Shown piece by piece: positions 53,632-63,755 of a DNA stretch of 64,000 nucleotides (position 1 is the first letter of the stretch; each line of letters starts with the position of its first letter). This DNA is from Parafilimonas terrae (GTDB lineage Bacteria; Bacteroidota; Bacteroidia; Chitinophagales; Chitinophagaceae), in the NCBI RefSeq assembly GCF_900115755.1, contig NZ_FOXQ01000001.1, forward strand, positions 248,001 through 312,000, given 5' to 3'. The notes under the pieces were generated by a model. The model was not told where the DNA came from, searched no databases, and worked only from the letters and a program-made list of their open reading frames with translations. The position numbers and the translations under genes are program-made.

Positions 53632-53766
53632 GATTTATTTATTTGATTAGTTAGCAAAAGCCTTGCCGTAACAAGAGATGCTTAACATAAGGTAAGTTTG
53701 TAAACTGCATTTTAATAATCAATATCAAATATATAAGATATATGCAGATGATTCACTGCATCATAG

Positions 53767-53796
53767 CAAAACAAAAGCCCCGCGTTCACGGGGCTT
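53767..53796 (-). terminator. terminator of the S10-spc operon after secY
   Basis: Stem AAGCCCCG (53775-53782) with CGGGGCTT (53789-53796), 6-nt loop, then TTTTGTTTTG on the minus strand, about 25 nt beyond the secY stop codon. Confidence 0.85.
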
Positions 53797-53821
53797 CCTA
53801 TAGCTGCAATGTTATTTGGAA

Positions 53822-55171
53822 TTAGAAATTGCTTACCGGCGAAACAGTTTGTCTCCCCTGTATGCGGCCACCTTTCATTAAGCCATCGTATTGGCGCATT
53901 AAAAGATGGGTTTCTATTTGTTGTAGTGTATCAAGAATAACAGCCACCATAATTAAAAGTGATGTTCCTCCATAGAAAGTGCTGAAGCCTTGCGTTACGC
54001 CAAGCCTTTCTGCAAACCCGGGAAGGATACCAACGATGGCAAGAAATATAGCACCAGGCAAAGTTACCTTATCCATAACGGCGCCTATAAAATCTGCCGT
54101 AGGCTGGCCGGGCTTTATGCCGGGAATAAAACCATTATTACGCTTCAAATCTTCACTCATTTGTTTTGGATTGAAGATAAGCGCCGTATAAAGAAAAGTA
54201 AATGCGATAACCATTCCACCATAAATAACCATGTACCACGCATTGCTATGATCGGAAAATATGGCTGTTATGCCCTGTGCAGAATCAAGATTGGTAAATG
54301 AAACCAAGGTTGGTAGAAACATGATTGCCTGCGCAAAAATGATAGGCATTACACCGGCGCCATTTACTTTTATTGGAAGAAATTGTCTTGCTCCTCCAAA
54401 TTGCCTGTTACCAACAATTTGTTTTGCATAGTTAATAGGAATTTTACGCACACCCTGAATCAATACAATCAATCCCATATTAATAGCAACCAACACAGCT
54501 ATTTCAATCAAAAAGATTAATAAACCGCCGCCACCTTTAACTTCTTTGTTCTGAAATTCCTGTACCAGCGAAATAGGAAGGCGGGCAAGAATACCAATCA
54601 TAATGATGATTGAAGTACCATTACCAAGGCCTTTATCCTGTATTTTTTCACCCAGCCACATTACAAACAAAGTACCAGCCGTAAGAATGATTATAGTTGA
54701 TGCGAAAAAATAAGGTGCATAACCAGGAAGAATAGCAGGCGCGTAAGAAGGTGTTTTTAAATACTGATAATAAGCACTTGCCTGTAAAGCCGTAACGCCC
54801 ACGGTTAAGTAACGCGTCCATTGGTTGATCTTTTTACGGCCGCTCTCTCCTTCTTTCTGCATTTTCTGCATTTGGGGAACAAGGATAGTTGCCAACTGCA
54901 TGAAGATAGAAGCAGAGATATAAGGCATTACGCCCAATGCAAATATGGATGCATGAGAAAATGCACCGCCTGCAAATGTATCAAACAGGCCAAGCAATCC
55001 ATTATTGCTTGCCCCGGCAGCCGCAGCTTCCAGCTTGTTAGGATCAAGGCCCGGCAATACAATATGGGTTCCAACCCTGTACACAAGAATCAATGCCAGT
55101 GTGGTAATAATTTTATTACGCAGCTCCTCAATAGTCCAGATATTCTTTAGTGTTTCAATAAATTTTTTCAC
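53822..55171 (-). CDS. secY: preprotein translocase subunit SecY
   Basis: Pore of the Sec translocon in the inner membrane. 449 residues with ten transmembrane segments, start MKKFIETLKNIWTIEELRNK, plug region GLLGLFDTFAGGAFSHASIF and cytoplasmic loop with KQMSEDLKRNNGFIPGIKPG. It is the last gene of the S10-spc operon in this window, which then stops. Confidence 0.97.
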   Translation of the reverse strand: MKKFIETLKNIWTIEELRNKIITTLALILVYRVGTHIVLPGLDPNKLEAAAAGASNNGLLGLFDTFAGGAFSHASIFALGVMPYISASIFMQLATILVPQMQKMQKEGESGRKKINQWTRYLTVGVTALQASAYYQYLKTPSYAPAILPGYAPYFFASTIIILTAGTLFVMWLGEKIQDKGLGNGTSIIIMIGILARLPISLVQEFQNKEVKGGGGLLIFLIEIAVLVAINMGLIVLIQGVRKIPINYAKQIVGNRQFGGARQFLPIKVNGAGVMPIIFAQAIMFLPTLVSFTNLDSAQGITAIFSDHSNAWYMVIYGGMVIAFTFLYTALIFNPKQMSEDLKRNNGFIPGIKPGQPTADFIGAVMDKVTLPGAIFLAIVGILPGFAERLGVTQGFSTFYGGTSLLIMVAVILDTLQQIETHLLMRQYDGLMKGGRIQGRQTVSPVSNF

Positions 55172-55233
55172 CGGGAAAAATTATAAGATAAATGAAATGC
55201 CCCAAACAGGGTTTGAGGCAAATATCGGGAAAA

Positions 55234-55683
55234 TTATTTCAAAATTTCAATGCTTCCACCAGCGGCTTCAATAGCAGCTTTTGCACTTTCGCTTACAGCG
55301 TTTACTTTAAAATTCAGCTTGGTTGTTAATTCACCGCTACCTAAAATTTTTACCTTATCAGTTTTCTTAATAAGGCCGTTAGCATACAGGTTTTCTGTGC
55401 TGAATTCAGCTATTTCATACGTTTCGGCAATCACATCAATCTGGCCTAAGTTGAACACTTTGTATTCAATGCGGTTATTATTTTTAAAACCGCGTTTTGG
55501 CAAGCGGCGCTGAATAGGCATCTGGCCACCTTCATGTGCCATTTTGCTTTTGTAACCGGCACGGCTCTGGCCACCTTTGTTACCTTTTGTGGATGTGCCA
55601 CCTTTACCGCTGGCTTCACCGCGGCCTAATCTTTTCTGTTTGTGAACGGAACCTTCTGCAGGTTTTAAATTGTGTAGTTGCAT
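55234..55683 (-). CDS. rplO: 50S ribosomal protein L15
   Basis: Large-subunit assembly protein. 149 residues with the basic Gly-rich N-terminal loop (KQKRLGRGEASGKGGTSTKG) and the C-terminal globular part ending AAGGSIEILK. It lies between rpmD and secY, the standard order. Confidence 0.96.
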   Translation of the reverse strand: MQLHNLKPAEGSVHKQKRLGRGEASGKGGTSTKGNKGGQSRAGYKSKMAHEGGQMPIQRRLPKRGFKNNNRIEYKVFNLGQIDVIAETYEIAEFSTENLYANGLIKKTDKVKILGSGELTTKLNFKVNAVSESAKAAIEAAGGSIEILK

Positions 55684-55763
55684 GTTTTATTTTTTAACTC
55701 AACGCCCAGGTATTGCCGGAGCTCGCTAATGAATAATATAAAAGCAGGCGATCGCTTTTGCGG

Positions 55764-55946
55764 CTATGCCAGTTCTTCCACTTTTACCAAATGATCTACT
55801 TTGCGGATCATACCTAAAATCTGGTCGGTAGCTTCAACTTCTTTTGAAGAATTCAGCTTGTTTAAACCAAGTGCTTTCAGTGTAAGCTTCTGACGCTCGG
55901 GCCTGTCGATCGCACTTTTTACCAATGTTACTTTAATTTTTTTCAT
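55764..55946 (-). CDS. rpmD: 50S ribosomal protein L30
   Basis: 60 residues with the family stretch KIKVTLVKSAIDRPERQK followed by TLKALGLNKLN. The length is standard. Located between rpsE and rplO as in most bacterial spc operons. Confidence 0.95.
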   Translation of the reverse strand: MKKIKVTLVKSAIDRPERQKLTLKALGLNKLNSSKEVEATDQILGMIRKVDHLVKVEELA

Positions 55947-56006
55947 TGTAATGTCGTTTGTCGGTTGGTCATTCTTTCCGTATTTCCGGACCTCCTGACT
56001 TTCCGG

Positions 56007-56528
56007 CTATCCCTGGAATACTTTGCTTAATTTGATATTACGCTCTTTGGATACCTGTAATGGTTCTCTTAATAAAGTAAGCGCTCTTATGGTGGCTTTT
56101 ACCACGTTGTGCGGGTTTGCAGAACCAAGGCTTTTTGCCAATACGTCTGTAATACCTGCGCTTTCCAGCACAGCACGCATGCTGCCGCCGGCAATTACGC
56201 CTGTACCATGTGCAGCAGGTTTAATTAAAACCTTTGCAGCGCCTTCTTTTGCCAGTTGGTCGTGCGGAATAGTTCCATGCATTACAGGCACTTTCACCAA
56301 ATTCTTTTTAGCATCTTCAATGCCCTTGGTAATAGCTTCCTGAACTTCTTTTGCTTTACCCAAGCCCTGGCCAACAACACCGTTTTCATTACCTACAACC
56401 ACCAAAGCAGAAAAGCTGAATGTACGGCCACCTTTTGTAGTTTTTACAACGCGGTTTACAGCAACAACTTTTTCCTTCAGTTCTACCTCACCGCCAGGCT
56501 TTACTTTATTTACGCTGATCTTTGCCAT
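56007..56528 (-). CDS. rpsE: 30S ribosomal protein S5
   Basis: Small-subunit protein at the mRNA entry and decoding region. 173 residues with [39 protein letters not shown] and the [19 protein letters not shown] block. Followed by rpmD. Confidence 0.97.
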   Translation of the reverse strand: MAKISVNKVKPGGEVELKEKVVAVNRVVKTTKGGRTFSFSALVVVGNENGVVGQGLGKAKEVQEAITKGIEDAKKNLVKVPVMHGTIPHDQLAKEGAAKVLIKPAAHGTGVIAGGSMRAVLESAGITDVLAKSLGSANPHNVVKATIRALTLLREPLQVSKERNIKLSKVFQG

Positions 56529-56529
56529 T

Positions 56530-56594
56530 TAATATTTACTATTTACGAATTACGGGTTACGAGTTTTTAAAAATCGTAAATCCAAAATCTGGAA
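56530..56594. repeat. TTTACGA-type low-complexity repeat between rplR and rpsE
   Basis: The gap reads as short words TTTACTATTTACGAATTACG, GGTTACGAG and AATCGTAAATCC, with an inverted relation between the two ends. Probably one of the same class of intergenic repeats seen across this operon. Confidence 0.45.
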
Positions 56595-56595
56595 T

Positions 56596-56949
56596 CTAAA
56601 ATTGCAGGCCGCCTTCCCTCGCGCCTTCTGCCAATGCTTTTACACGGCCGTGATACAAATAACCGCTCCTGTCAAATACTGCTTTAGTAACGCCTAATTC
56701 AGTTGCCTTACGGGCAATTGCAGCGCCAACCATTTTTGACTTTTCAAGCTTGGTAACTTTCTGTGCCTTCAGATCTTTATCCTGAGATGATGCAGCAGCA
56801 ATAGTTTTACCGTTTACATCGTCAATCAGCTGAGCATAAATTTCTGAATTGCTTCTAAAGACAGACAATCTTGGCTTCTCATTCGAGCCACTTATTTTGT
56901 GGCGGATTCGATAGCGGATATTTTGTCTTCTTAAAACTTTAGTGTCCAT
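56596..56949 (-). CDS. rplR: 50S ribosomal protein L18
   Basis: 5S rRNA-binding protein, 117 residues: [20 protein letters not shown] near the N-terminus, ending [21 protein letters not shown]. Standard place between rplF and rpsE. Confidence 0.97.
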   Translation of the reverse strand: MDTKVLRRQNIRYRIRHKISGSNEKPRLSVFRSNSEIYAQLIDDVNGKTIAAASSQDKDLKAQKVTKLEKSKMVGAAIARKATELGVTKAVFDRSGYLYHGRVKALAEGAREGGLQF

Positions 56950-57026
56950 TTGTTTATTTATTTATTCCCGATACTGCCGGGCATATTTTATAAGTTCTTT
57001 TTTACCTGCCTGTTAAAGAACAAGGC

Positions 57027-57581
57027 TTATTTACCTGCAGCCTTACCAGCCTTGCGACGGATAACTTCGTCAGAATACTTAACACCTTTTCCTTTGTAAG
57101 GTTCTGGCTTGCGCAGGCTGCGGATTTTTGCAGCAACCTGGCCAAGCAATTGCTTGTCAGTGCCTTCAATGAAAATTTTGGGGTTTTGCCCTTTCAAAGT
57201 TTCTGTGCTTACTTTTAATTCTTTAGGAACTTCGAAGATGATGTTATGAGAATACCCTAAAGAAAGGTCAAGCACATTACCCTGGTTAGAAGCTTTATAA
57301 CCCACACCTACCAGTTCAAGTTCTTTCTTGAAACCTTCGGTAACGCCTTTAACCATATTCGCTATTAAAGCACGGTATAAACCATGCATGGCACGGTGGC
57401 GTATTTGGTCTGTAGGACGGCTTAAATTCAGTTCGCCGTCTGCAGCTTCAACTTTAATATCCCTGTCAACAGCTTCTTTCAATTCTCCCTTAGGGCCTTT
57501 TACGGTAATTACATTGTCTTTACCAACAGTGATGGAAACACCATTGGGAACTGTAACCGGAGCTTTACCTATACGTGACAT
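57027..57581 (-). CDS. rplF: 50S ribosomal protein L6
   Basis: Located near the factor-binding site of the large subunit. 184 residues, MSRIGKAPVTVPNGVSITVG at the start and RKPEPYKGKGVKYSDEVIRR near the end, two repeated L6 folds. Confidence 0.97.
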   Translation of the reverse strand: MSRIGKAPVTVPNGVSITVGKDNVITVKGPKGELKEAVDRDIKVEAADGELNLSRPTDQIRHRAMHGLYRALIANMVKGVTEGFKKELELVGVGYKASNQGNVLDLSLGYSHNIIFEVPKELKVSTETLKGQNPKIFIEGTDKQLLGQVAAKIRSLRKPEPYKGKGVKYSDEVIRRKAGKAAGK

Positions 57582-57602
57582 ATAATAAGTTTAATTTAAT
57601 CT

Positions 57603-58001
57603 TTAGGAAATTGAACATAATACTTCACCGCCAACATTCTGTGCTTTGGCTTGCTTATCGGTCATAACACCTTTGGATGTGCTGATGATGGCAATACCCA
57701 GGCCGTTGATCACTCTTTTGAAATCGGCAGGTTTTGAATACTGGCGCAAACCAGGCCTGCTGATTCTTTCCAAACTGCGGATAGCCGGCTGTTTGGTTGA
57801 AGGATCGTACTTCAATGCTATTTTAATGAAGCCTTGCTTATTATCATCTTCAAATTTATACTTCAGGATATAGCCCTGTTCGTATAAAATTTCAGTGATA
57901 CGCTTTTTCAAGTTAGATGCAGGAATTTCTACAACACGGTGGCCCGCCATTTGTGCATTACGAACTCTTGTAAGAAAATCTGCTATAGGATCTGTTACCA
58001 T
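57603..58001 (-). CDS. rpsH: 30S ribosomal protein S8
   Basis: Central-domain 16S rRNA binder and, in many bacteria, regulator of its own operon. 132 residues, DPIADFLTRVRNAQMAGH at the N-terminus and ISTSKGVMTDKQAKAQNVGG at the C-terminus. Confidence 0.97.
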   Translation of the reverse strand: MVTDPIADFLTRVRNAQMAGHRVVEIPASNLKKRITEILYEQGYILKYKFEDDNKQGFIKIALKYDPSTKQPAIRSLERISRPGLRQYSKPADFKRVINGLGIAIISTSKGVMTDKQAKAQNVGGEVLCSIS

Positions 58002-58126
58002 ATTTTGCCCTCCTACATCACGCCGGAGCGTAATAATTGGATTGATTTTATTGTTAACGATAATTTTTGTAAGCGATGAGTTGCCAGTGGTGAGCTTTAT
58101 TCATTCACCATTGACCATTCACTATT

Positions 58127-58396
58127 TTACCAGCTTGCTTTTTTAACACCGGGTATTTTGCCATTAAGTGCCATATCCCTGAATACACCTCTTGATAAAC
58201 CGAAGTATCCGATATAGCCTTTAGGACGACCGGTTAGCTGGCAGCGGTTTTTTAAGCGAACCGGTGAAGCATTTTTAGGCAACTTGTCTAAACCTGCAAA
58301 ATCGCCGGCCTCTTTTAAAGCAGCACGCTTAGCAGCATATTGTGCTACCATGCGTTCTCTTTTTCTTTGCCTTGCTTCTACTGATTTTTTAGCCAT
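58127..58396 (-). CDS. rpsN: 30S ribosomal protein S14, zinc-free form
   Basis: 89 residues, head of the small subunit. The long C-minus type: there is no CxxC pair in [20 protein letters not shown]. No paralogue of the zinc-binding form is in the window. Confidence 0.96.
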   Translation of the reverse strand: MAKKSVEARQRKRERMVAQYAAKRAALKEAGDFAGLDKLPKNASPVRLKNRCQLTGRPKGYIGYFGLSRGVFRDMALNGKIPGVKKASW

Positions 58397-58408
58397 AATT
58401 ATATATTC

Positions 58409-58975
58409 TTAATTATTAGTTTTTTTGAAAGGCATACCCAGTTCTTTCAACAATTCGTATGCTTCTTCGTTATTGGTGCCTGATGTAACAAAAGTGATGT
58501 CCATACCGGTAATCTTGTTCACTTTGTCAATATCAATTTCAGGGAAGATGATCTGTTCTGTAATACCCAATGTGTAATTACCACGGCCATCAAATGATTT
58601 ATCATTGATGCCTTTGAAATCACGTACACGAGGTAAAGCAACAGAAATCAGCCTGTCCAAGAACTCGTACATTTTTTCACCACGTAAGGTAACACGTGCG
58701 CCAATCGGCATGCCTTTACGCAGCTTGAAATTCGAAATATCTTTCTTGCTGTAAGTAGCTACAGCTTTCTGGCCTGTAATGTTTGAAAGCTCTTCAACAG
58801 CCACTTCAACTAATTTCTTGTCAGCCACAGCGCCATTAACGCCACGGTTAATAGCAATCTTTTGCAGCTTAGGAGTTTGCATAATGCTTTTGTAACCAAA
58901 CTTCTTGGACAAAGCAGGAACAACTTCTTCCTTATATTTTTTAGCCAGTCTCGGCGTATATTTTTCTGTTGCCAT
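58409..58975 (-). CDS. rplE: 50S ribosomal protein L5
   Basis: Binds 5S rRNA and contacts P-site tRNA. 188 residues, with [18 protein letters not shown] and FRELKGMPIG-type loop ([20 protein letters not shown]). Its start codon overlaps the rplX stop (TAATG at 58973-58977). Confidence 0.97.
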   Translation of the reverse strand: MATEKYTPRLAKKYKEEVVPALSKKFGYKSIMQTPKLQKIAINRGVNGAVADKKLVEVAVEELSNITGQKAVATYSKKDISNFKLRKGMPIGARVTLRGEKMYEFLDRLISVALPRVRDFKGINDKSFDGRGNYTLGITEQIIFPEIDIDKVNKITGMDITFVTSGTNNEEAYELLKELGMPFKKTNN

Positions 58976-59334
58976 TATTTAATTTCCTCCCCTGATTTTT
59001 TAGCAATGCGAACTAATTTCCCGCTTTCACGGCTGCGTTTAACTTTAGTTGGAGCGCCGGCTTTCGCATCCCACAACATAACATTGCTGATGTGGATAGG
59101 AGCTTCTTTTTTTACAAGCCCGCCCTTTGTATTTTGCGCCGAAGGTTTTGTGTGACGTGTAACGATGCCTACGCCTTCTACAACTACACGCCCGTCTTCA
59201 GGGAGCACTTTTAAAACCTTACGTGGTTTATAGATGGTTTTGCCATCTTCTTTTTGTGGCTTACTGTTACCGGAGATAACAATTACCATGTCTCCCTTTT
59301 TAATATTAAACTTCGGTTTAAATCTGTTACTCAT
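58975..59334 (-). CDS. rplX: 50S ribosomal protein L24
   Basis: Assembly initiator, 119 residues. The KOW motif is [20 protein letters not shown]. Overlaps rplE by one base. Confidence 0.97.
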   Translation of the reverse strand: MSNRFKPKFNIKKGDMVIVISGNSKPQKEDGKTIYKPRKVLKVLPEDGRVVVEGVGIVTRHTKPSAQNTKGGLVKKEAPIHISNVMLWDAKAGAPTKVKRSRESGKLVRIAKKSGEEIK

Positions 59335-59338
59335 TTTT

Positions 59339-59427
59339 TTAAGCTTTGAGCTATGAGCTTTACTCTATAGCGTTTTATATCTTATGATTAACGGGCTCGT
59401 AGCTCATGGCTCGTAGCTCGTAGCTTC
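59339..59427. repeat. AGCTTTGAGCT/AGCTCATGGCTCGTAGCT imperfect inverted repeat between rplX and rplN
   Basis: Words AGCTTTGAGCTATGAGCTTT (59341-59360) and GCTCGTAGCTCATGGCTCGTAGCT about 30 nt later are imperfect reverse complements. Related words occur at 59806-59895 and 60885-60995. No ORF. Confidence 0.6.
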
Positions 59428-59428
59428 T

Positions 59429-59797
59429 TTATAATACTTCCGGCGCCAGTGATATAATTTTCATGTAGCCTTTATCTCTCAGTTCCCTGGCAACGGGCCC
59501 GAAAATACGGGTACCGCGTGGTTCATCAGATGCGTTGAGCAATACAACTGCATTGTCATCAAACCTTATATAAGAACCATCTTTTCTTCTCAACTTATTG
59601 GTAGTGCGAACAATTACAGCTTTAGAAACAGTTCCTTTTTTAACACCGCCTGCGGGTATTGCGTCTTTTACCGTAACAACTATTTTGTCGCCAATTTTTG
59701 CATAGTCCTGGCCGCTGTTTCCTAAAACGCGGATGCATAATACTTCTTTTGCACCGCTGTTATCTGCTACGTTTAGACGACTTTCCTGCTGAATCAT
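59429..59797 (-). CDS. rplN: 50S ribosomal protein L14
   Basis: 122 residues at the subunit interface. Family opening [20 protein letters not shown] and the central [20 protein letters not shown] are intact. Located between repeats. Confidence 0.97.
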   Translation of the reverse strand: MIQQESRLNVADNSGAKEVLCIRVLGNSGQDYAKIGDKIVVTVKDAIPAGGVKKGTVSKAVIVRTTNKLRRKDGSYIRFDDNAVVLLNASDEPRGTRIFGPVARELRDKGYMKIISLAPEVL

Positions 59798-59803
59798 TTT
59801 TTT

Positions 59804-59892
59804 AAGCTTTGAGCTATTAGCTGCGAGCTATTAGCAATTAAAAACTATTTTAAACTGTACGGCTCGTAGCTTGGGGCTCGTAGCGCGTAGCT
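59804..59892. repeat. AGCT-word inverted repeat between rplN and rpsQ
   Basis: AGCTTTGAGCTATTAGCTGCG on the left and GGCTCGTAGCTTGGGGCTCG on the right, of the same class as 59339-59427. The arms pair imperfectly. No ORF. Confidence 0.55.
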
Positions 59893-59896
59893 TTCT

Positions 59897-60172
59897 TTAT
59901 TTTGCTTTTTCTATCACTTCAACTAAGCGCCAGCGTTTTGTTTTACTCAGCGGGCGTGTTTCCATTATTCTCACGATATCACCAACTGTGCACTCGTTCT
60001 TTTCATCGTGCGCATGAAAGCTGGTTGTTTTCTTTACGAACTTTCCGTAGATAGGGTGCTTTACCCTTCTTTCCACAGTAACGGTAATGGTTTTATCCAT
60101 TTTATTGCTGCGGACTACACCGGTTCTTGTTTTGCGCAGGTTTCTCTGCACTGTTGTTGTTTCCTCTGCCAT
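59897..60172 (-). CDS. rpsQ: 30S ribosomal protein S17
   Basis: 91 residues with the OB-fold stretch [20 protein letters not shown] and [19 protein letters not shown]. Starts 4 nt after rpmC. Confidence 0.97.
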   Translation of the reverse strand: MAEETTTVQRNLRKTRTGVVRSNKMDKTITVTVERRVKHPIYGKFVKKTTSFHAHDEKNECTVGDIVRIMETRPLSKTKRWRLVEVIEKAK

Positions 60173-60176
60173 TATA

Positions 60177-60386
60177 TTAAGCTTGTAATGTTCTGTTTTT
60201 TAATTCAGTTTTTAAACGGGCTATATCCCTGCGAAGGCCGCGGATGCTTAAAGGATTTTCAAGCGGAGAAATGGCATGTGCAAATTCCAGCTTTTTTAAG
60301 CGCAGCTTGTCTTCTGCAATACGGGCCTTAAGATCATTCTCGTTAAGGTCTTTCAAACTTTTATTAAAATCAATTCTGTCTGCCAT
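60177..60386 (-). CDS. rpmC: 50S ribosomal protein L29
   Basis: 69 residues with the two-helix hairpin: [20 protein letters not shown] and [20 protein letters not shown]. Near the exit-tunnel rim. Confidence 0.95.
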   Translation of the reverse strand: MADRIDFNKSLKDLNENDLKARIAEDKLRLKKLEFAHAISPLENPLSIRGLRRDIARLKTELKNRTLQA

Positions 60387-60387
60387 T

Positions 60388-60463
60388 TTTCTAAATTTGA
60401 AAATTTACAATTTGAAAATTTGAAATGTTTTACCTCATTAACATATTTTCAAATTATCACATT
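60388..60463. repeat. AATTTGAAAATTT low-complexity repeat between rplP and rpmC
   Basis: TTTGAAAATTTACAATTTGAAAATTTGAAATG near 60395-60426 is three variants of one 12-nt word, and a partly inverted ATTTTCAAATT follows near 60446. AT-rich. No ORF. Confidence 0.5.
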
Positions 60464-60464
60464 A

Positions 60465-60878
60465 TTATAAATCTCTTCTTTGTATAAACTGTGTTTTGAT
60501 AGGCAATTTCTGAGCAGCCAGGTGCATTGCTTCCTGTGCTGTTTGAAGGCTTACGCCATCGCACTCAAATAAAATGCGGCCCGGTTCAACCACTGCAGCC
60601 CAAAACTCAGGGTTACCTTTACCTTTACCCATCCTCACTTCAAGTGGCTTGCGGGTAATTGGCTTATCAGGAAATATGCGGATCCAAACATTACCTTCAC
60701 GCTTCATCGCCCTTGTCATAGCCTGGCGTGCAGCTTCTATTTGCCTGTTATTTAACCAGATTGGTTCGAGAGATTTCAATGCATAGGAACCAAAAGCTAT
60801 AGAAGTGCCTCTTTTGGCCACTTTGCGGATTCTTCCCTTTTGCGCCTTTCTGTGTTTCGTTCTTTTTGGCTGTAACAT
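60465..60878 (-). CDS. rplP: 50S ribosomal protein L16
   Basis: 137 residues, near the A site. Opening [40 protein letters not shown] and the [11 protein letters not shown] end are standard. Confidence 0.97.
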   Translation of the reverse strand: MLQPKRTKHRKAQKGRIRKVAKRGTSIAFGSYALKSLEPIWLNNRQIEAARQAMTRAMKREGNVWIRIFPDKPITRKPLEVRMGKGKGNPEFWAAVVEPGRILFECDGVSLQTAQEAMHLAAQKLPIKTQFIQRRDL

Positions 60879-60884
60879 TTTCTT

Positions 60885-60996
60885 CAGCTTTGAGCTATCA
60901 GCTTTCAGCTTTGAGCTTTCAGCATTTAGCTATTTAAAATCAATATTATTTTAAGGCTCTGGCTCATGGCTCATAGCACATGGCCCGTAGCTTCTC
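60885..60996. repeat. AGCTTTGAGCT-word repeat between rpsC and rplP
   Basis: CAGCTTTGAGCTATCAGCTTTCAGCTTTGAGCTTTC (60885 on) and the later GGCTCATGGCTCATAGCACATGG, of the same class as 59339-59427, arranged as an imperfect inverted repeat. No ORF. Confidence 0.6.
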
Positions 60997-61001
60997 TTTA
61001 A

Positions 61002-61784
61002 TTATCTTCTGTTATCCCTTCTCTCACCACCGCGGTTATCCCGGCGTCCGCCACGATGATCACCCCTGTCGCCTCTGTGATCGCCACCTCTTCTTTCCCT
61101 GTGGTCGCCACCTTCGTTCTTACCGCCGATAAAGTTCGGGTTCAACTCACGTTTGCCTAAAACTTCACCTTTACAAATCCATACTTTAATGCCGATTTTA
61201 CCATAAACGGTAAGCGCAAATACGCTGGCATAATCAATATCCATACGGAAAGTATGCAACGGTGTACGGCCTTGTTTTATTTCTTCCGTACGGGCAATTT
61301 CAGCACCACCCAAACGACCAGAAACTTTTACTTTAATACCTTCGGCACCCATACGGAGCGATGAAGCGATTGCCATTTTAATGGCTCTTTTATAGTTAAT
61401 GCGATTTTCAATCTGGCGTGCAATATTATCGGCTACGATAGCTGCATCCAGTTCGGGGCGACGGATTTCCAGAATGTTGATCTGAACATCTTCATTGCTG
61501 GTAAGTTTCTTCAACTCTTCTTTAATCCTGTCCACCTCGTTTCCGCCTTTACCAATAATGATACCCGGTTTTGAGGTATGAATTGTTACGATAAGCTTAC
61601 CCAATGTACGCTCAATAACGATCTTGGAAATACCGCCTTTATTGATACGTGCATTAAGATAGTTTCTTATTTTATTATCCTCGATGAGTTTGGTAGCGAA
61701 GTCTTTCTTAGCGCCATACCAGTTGCTTTCCCATCCGCGGATAATACCTAACCGGTTACCTATTGGATTTGCTTTTTGACCCAT
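61002..61784 (-). CDS. rpsC: 30S ribosomal protein S3 with Arg/Gly-rich tail
   Basis: At the mRNA entry channel. Residues 1-210 form the usual S3: [22 protein letters not shown] domain with [20 protein letters not shown] and the [20 protein letters not shown] block. Residues of about 222-260 are a low-complexity tail rich in Arg, Gly, Asp and His ([20 protein letters not shown]). It makes the 260-residue protein longer than E. coli S3 (233). Confidence 0.97.
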   Translation of the reverse strand: MGQKANPIGNRLGIIRGWESNWYGAKKDFATKLIEDNKIRNYLNARINKGGISKIVIERTLGKLIVTIHTSKPGIIIGKGGNEVDRIKEELKKLTSNEDVQINILEIRRPELDAAIVADNIARQIENRINYKRAIKMAIASSLRMGAEGIKVKVSGRLGGAEIARTEEIKQGRTPLHTFRMDIDYASVFALTVYGKIGIKVWICKGEVLGKRELNPNFIGGKNEGGDHRERRGGDHRGDRGDHRGGRRDNRGGERRDNRR

Positions 61785-61805
61785 ATTAAGGTTTATTCTG
61801 TTTAA

Positions 61806-62150
61806 TTAATTTTTTGAATCAACAATTATTGTTACATGATTGCTGCGTTTACGCACCCTGTAACCACGGCCCTGCGGCGCCGGGCGCATGCGTTTTAAAA
61901 CCCTTCCACCGTCAACAAACACCGTTTTCACGATAAGGTTGGCATCAGCGGCACTCTTATCGGAATTGGCTTGCTCCCAATTGCTGATGGCGCTTCTTAA
62001 AAGCTTTGCTAAAGGCGTTGCATTATGCTGCGGATGATGCTCTAAAATACCAAGCGCTTTTTCAACCTGCATGCCACGAATAACATCAGCCAGCAAACGC
62101 ATTTTGCGCGGACCTGTGGGATAATTTTTAAGTTTAGCTACTGCTTCCAT
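61806..62150 (-). CDS. rplV: 50S ribosomal protein L22
   Basis: Lines the exit tunnel. From the ATG at 62150 it has 114 residues, start [20 protein letters not shown], ending in the beta-hairpin [24 protein letters not shown] five codons upstream (62165) is not preferred. Confidence 0.96.
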   Translation of the reverse strand: MEAVAKLKNYPTGPRKMRLLADVIRGMQVEKALGILEHHPQHNATPLAKLLRSAISNWEQANSDKSAADANLIVKTVFVDGGRVLKRMRPAPQGRGYRVRKRSNHVTIIVDSKN

Positions 62151-62159
62151 AATTATTAA

Positions 62160-62240
62160 AGTCAAAAGTCAAAAGTCAAAATTCAAAAAGCTTAAATTCG
62201 AAGTCTCTGATTTTTACTTTTCACTTTTTAATTTTGAATT
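62160..62240. repeat. TCAAAAG/TCAAAAT direct-repeat gap between rpsS and rplV
   Basis: AAAGTCAAAAGTCAAAAGTCAAAATTCAAAAA near 62159 is a run of 8-nt words, and the later TTTTTAATTTTGAATTTTA region is partly complementary. No ORF. Confidence 0.5.
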
Positions 62241-62507
62241 TTATTTACTGCCTGAATGTCCTCTGAAGTTCCTGGTTGGAGCGAATTCGCCTAATTTATG
62301 GCCAACCATAAATTCTGTTACATAAACCGGGATGAATTTGTTACCGTTGTGTACAGCGAAAGTATGTCCAACAAAATCAGGTGTAATTGTAGAGCGGCGG
62401 CTCCATGTTTTAATAACTGATTTTTTGTTTTTACCCTCGTTGATATTCAGAACTTTTTTATCCAGCTTTACGTCAACGTAAGGACCTTTTTTAATCGAAC
62501 GACCCAT
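62241..62507 (-). CDS. rpsS: 30S ribosomal protein S19
   Basis: 88 residues: [19 protein letters not shown] at the N-terminus, [20 protein letters not shown] in the middle and [18 protein letters not shown] at the end. Contacts tRNA and 23S rRNA through its C-terminus. Confidence 0.97.
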   Translation of the reverse strand: MGRSIKKGPYVDVKLDKKVLNINEGKNKKSVIKTWSRRSTITPDFVGHTFAVHNGNKFIPVYVTEFMVGHKLGEFAPTRNFRGHSGSK

Positions 62508-62537
62508 TTATATTCTGTTTAACGATTTCTGATTTAA

Positions 62538-63377
62538 TTATTTAGCCAGCTTTTTACCATTCTTTCTTTGCAGGATAAGCTTATTGCTTGCCTTGCCTCT
62601 CTTACGGGTAATTTCGCCCTTAGCGTATTTACCTGTCCTGCTTCTCGGATGGCCGCCTGAAGCTTTACCTTCACCTCCACCCATCGGGTGATCTACAGGG
62701 TTCATAGCCACACCACGGTTGCGTGGGCGAATACCTCTCCAGCGGTTACGGCCGGCCTTACCCATTGTTTGCAGGTTATGGTCGCTGTTTGAAACCACAC
62801 CAACTGTTGCATAACAATTAATAAGAATCCTGCGCAATTCGCCTGAAGGCATTTTCAATACAGCGTATTTTTCTTCTTTGGCATTAAGCTGTGCGGAAGC
62901 GCCTGCGCTTCTTGCCAGCTTTCCGCCCTGGTTAGGCTGCATTTCAATATTGTGAACATTTGTACCCAGCGGCATGTTTTTCATTTGCAATGCATTGCCA
63001 ATTTCGGGGGCTACTGCATCTCCGGAAATAATAGTGGCTCCCACCTGCAGGCCCTGCGGCGCAAGTATGTATCTTTTTTCACCATCCGTATATTCAACCA
63101 AAGCGATGAATGCCGAACGGTTAGGATCATATTCAATGGTTTTTACCGTTGCTGCAATATCTTTTTTATTACGTTTAAAATCCACAACACGGTATTTCCT
63201 TTTATGGCCACCGCCCATGTAACGCATTGATCTTCTGCCCTGAGCATTACGGCCAGCCGTTTTTGACATCGGCTCCAGCAAACTCTTTTCAGGTTCGTTG
63301 GTAGTTATTTCAGCATACGCATTACCAATTCTCCAACGCATGCCTGCTGTAACCGGTTTATACTTTTTTAATGCCAT
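62538..63377 (-). CDS. rplB: 50S ribosomal protein L2
   Basis: Required for peptidyl transferase formation. 279 residues, including [20 protein letters not shown] and the C-terminal [20 protein letters not shown] whose His is the one equivalent to E. coli H229. Located between rplW and rpsS. Confidence 0.97.
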   Translation of the reverse strand: MALKKYKPVTAGMRWRIGNAYAEITTNEPEKSLLEPMSKTAGRNAQGRRSMRYMGGGHKRKYRVVDFKRNKKDIAATVKTIEYDPNRSAFIALVEYTDGEKRYILAPQGLQVGATIISGDAVAPEIGNALQMKNMPLGTNVHNIEMQPNQGGKLARSAGASAQLNAKEEKYAVLKMPSGELRRILINCYATVGVVSNSDHNLQTMGKAGRNRWRGIRPRNRGVAMNPVDHPMGGGEGKASGGHPRSRTGKYAKGEITRKRGKASNKLILQRKNGKKLAK

Positions 63378-63429
63378 TGTACTTTTATTTTATCAACTTT
63401 TGCGGCAGTTGCTGCCTTAACTTATTTGC

Positions 63430-63729
63430 TTAAATATTTGCGTACAAATCAATTGTATCGCCTTCTGCTACGGTAACCATTGCTTTTTTATAAGCCGGTT
63501 TTACACCTTTTACAAAACCAGCCTTTGTAAACTTGGTTTTGTTTTTACCCGGAACAACCAGGGTATTTACATCCACTACAGATACTCCGTAAAATTCTTC
63601 AACGGCTTTTTTAATTTCAAGCTTATTTGCTTTACGGCTTACCTTAAAAGCATAACGCTTCAGCTTTTCCTGCTGGCCATTTGCCTTTTCTGTAAGGATT
63701 GGTTTTATTAAAACTTCTGCTAACTGCAT
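63430..63729 (-). CDS. rplW: 50S ribosomal protein L23
   Basis: At the tunnel exit; docks SRP and trigger factor. 99 residues with ILTEKANGQQEKLKRYAFKV and the FTKAGFVKGVKPAYKKAMVT tail. Confidence 0.96.
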   Translation of the reverse strand: MQLAEVLIKPILTEKANGQQEKLKRYAFKVSRKANKLEIKKAVEEFYGVSVVDVNTLVVPGKNKTKFTKAGFVKGVKPAYKKAMVTVAEGDTIDLYANI

Positions 63730-63755
63730 TTTTCTTTTATTGAAATGTTATTCAA

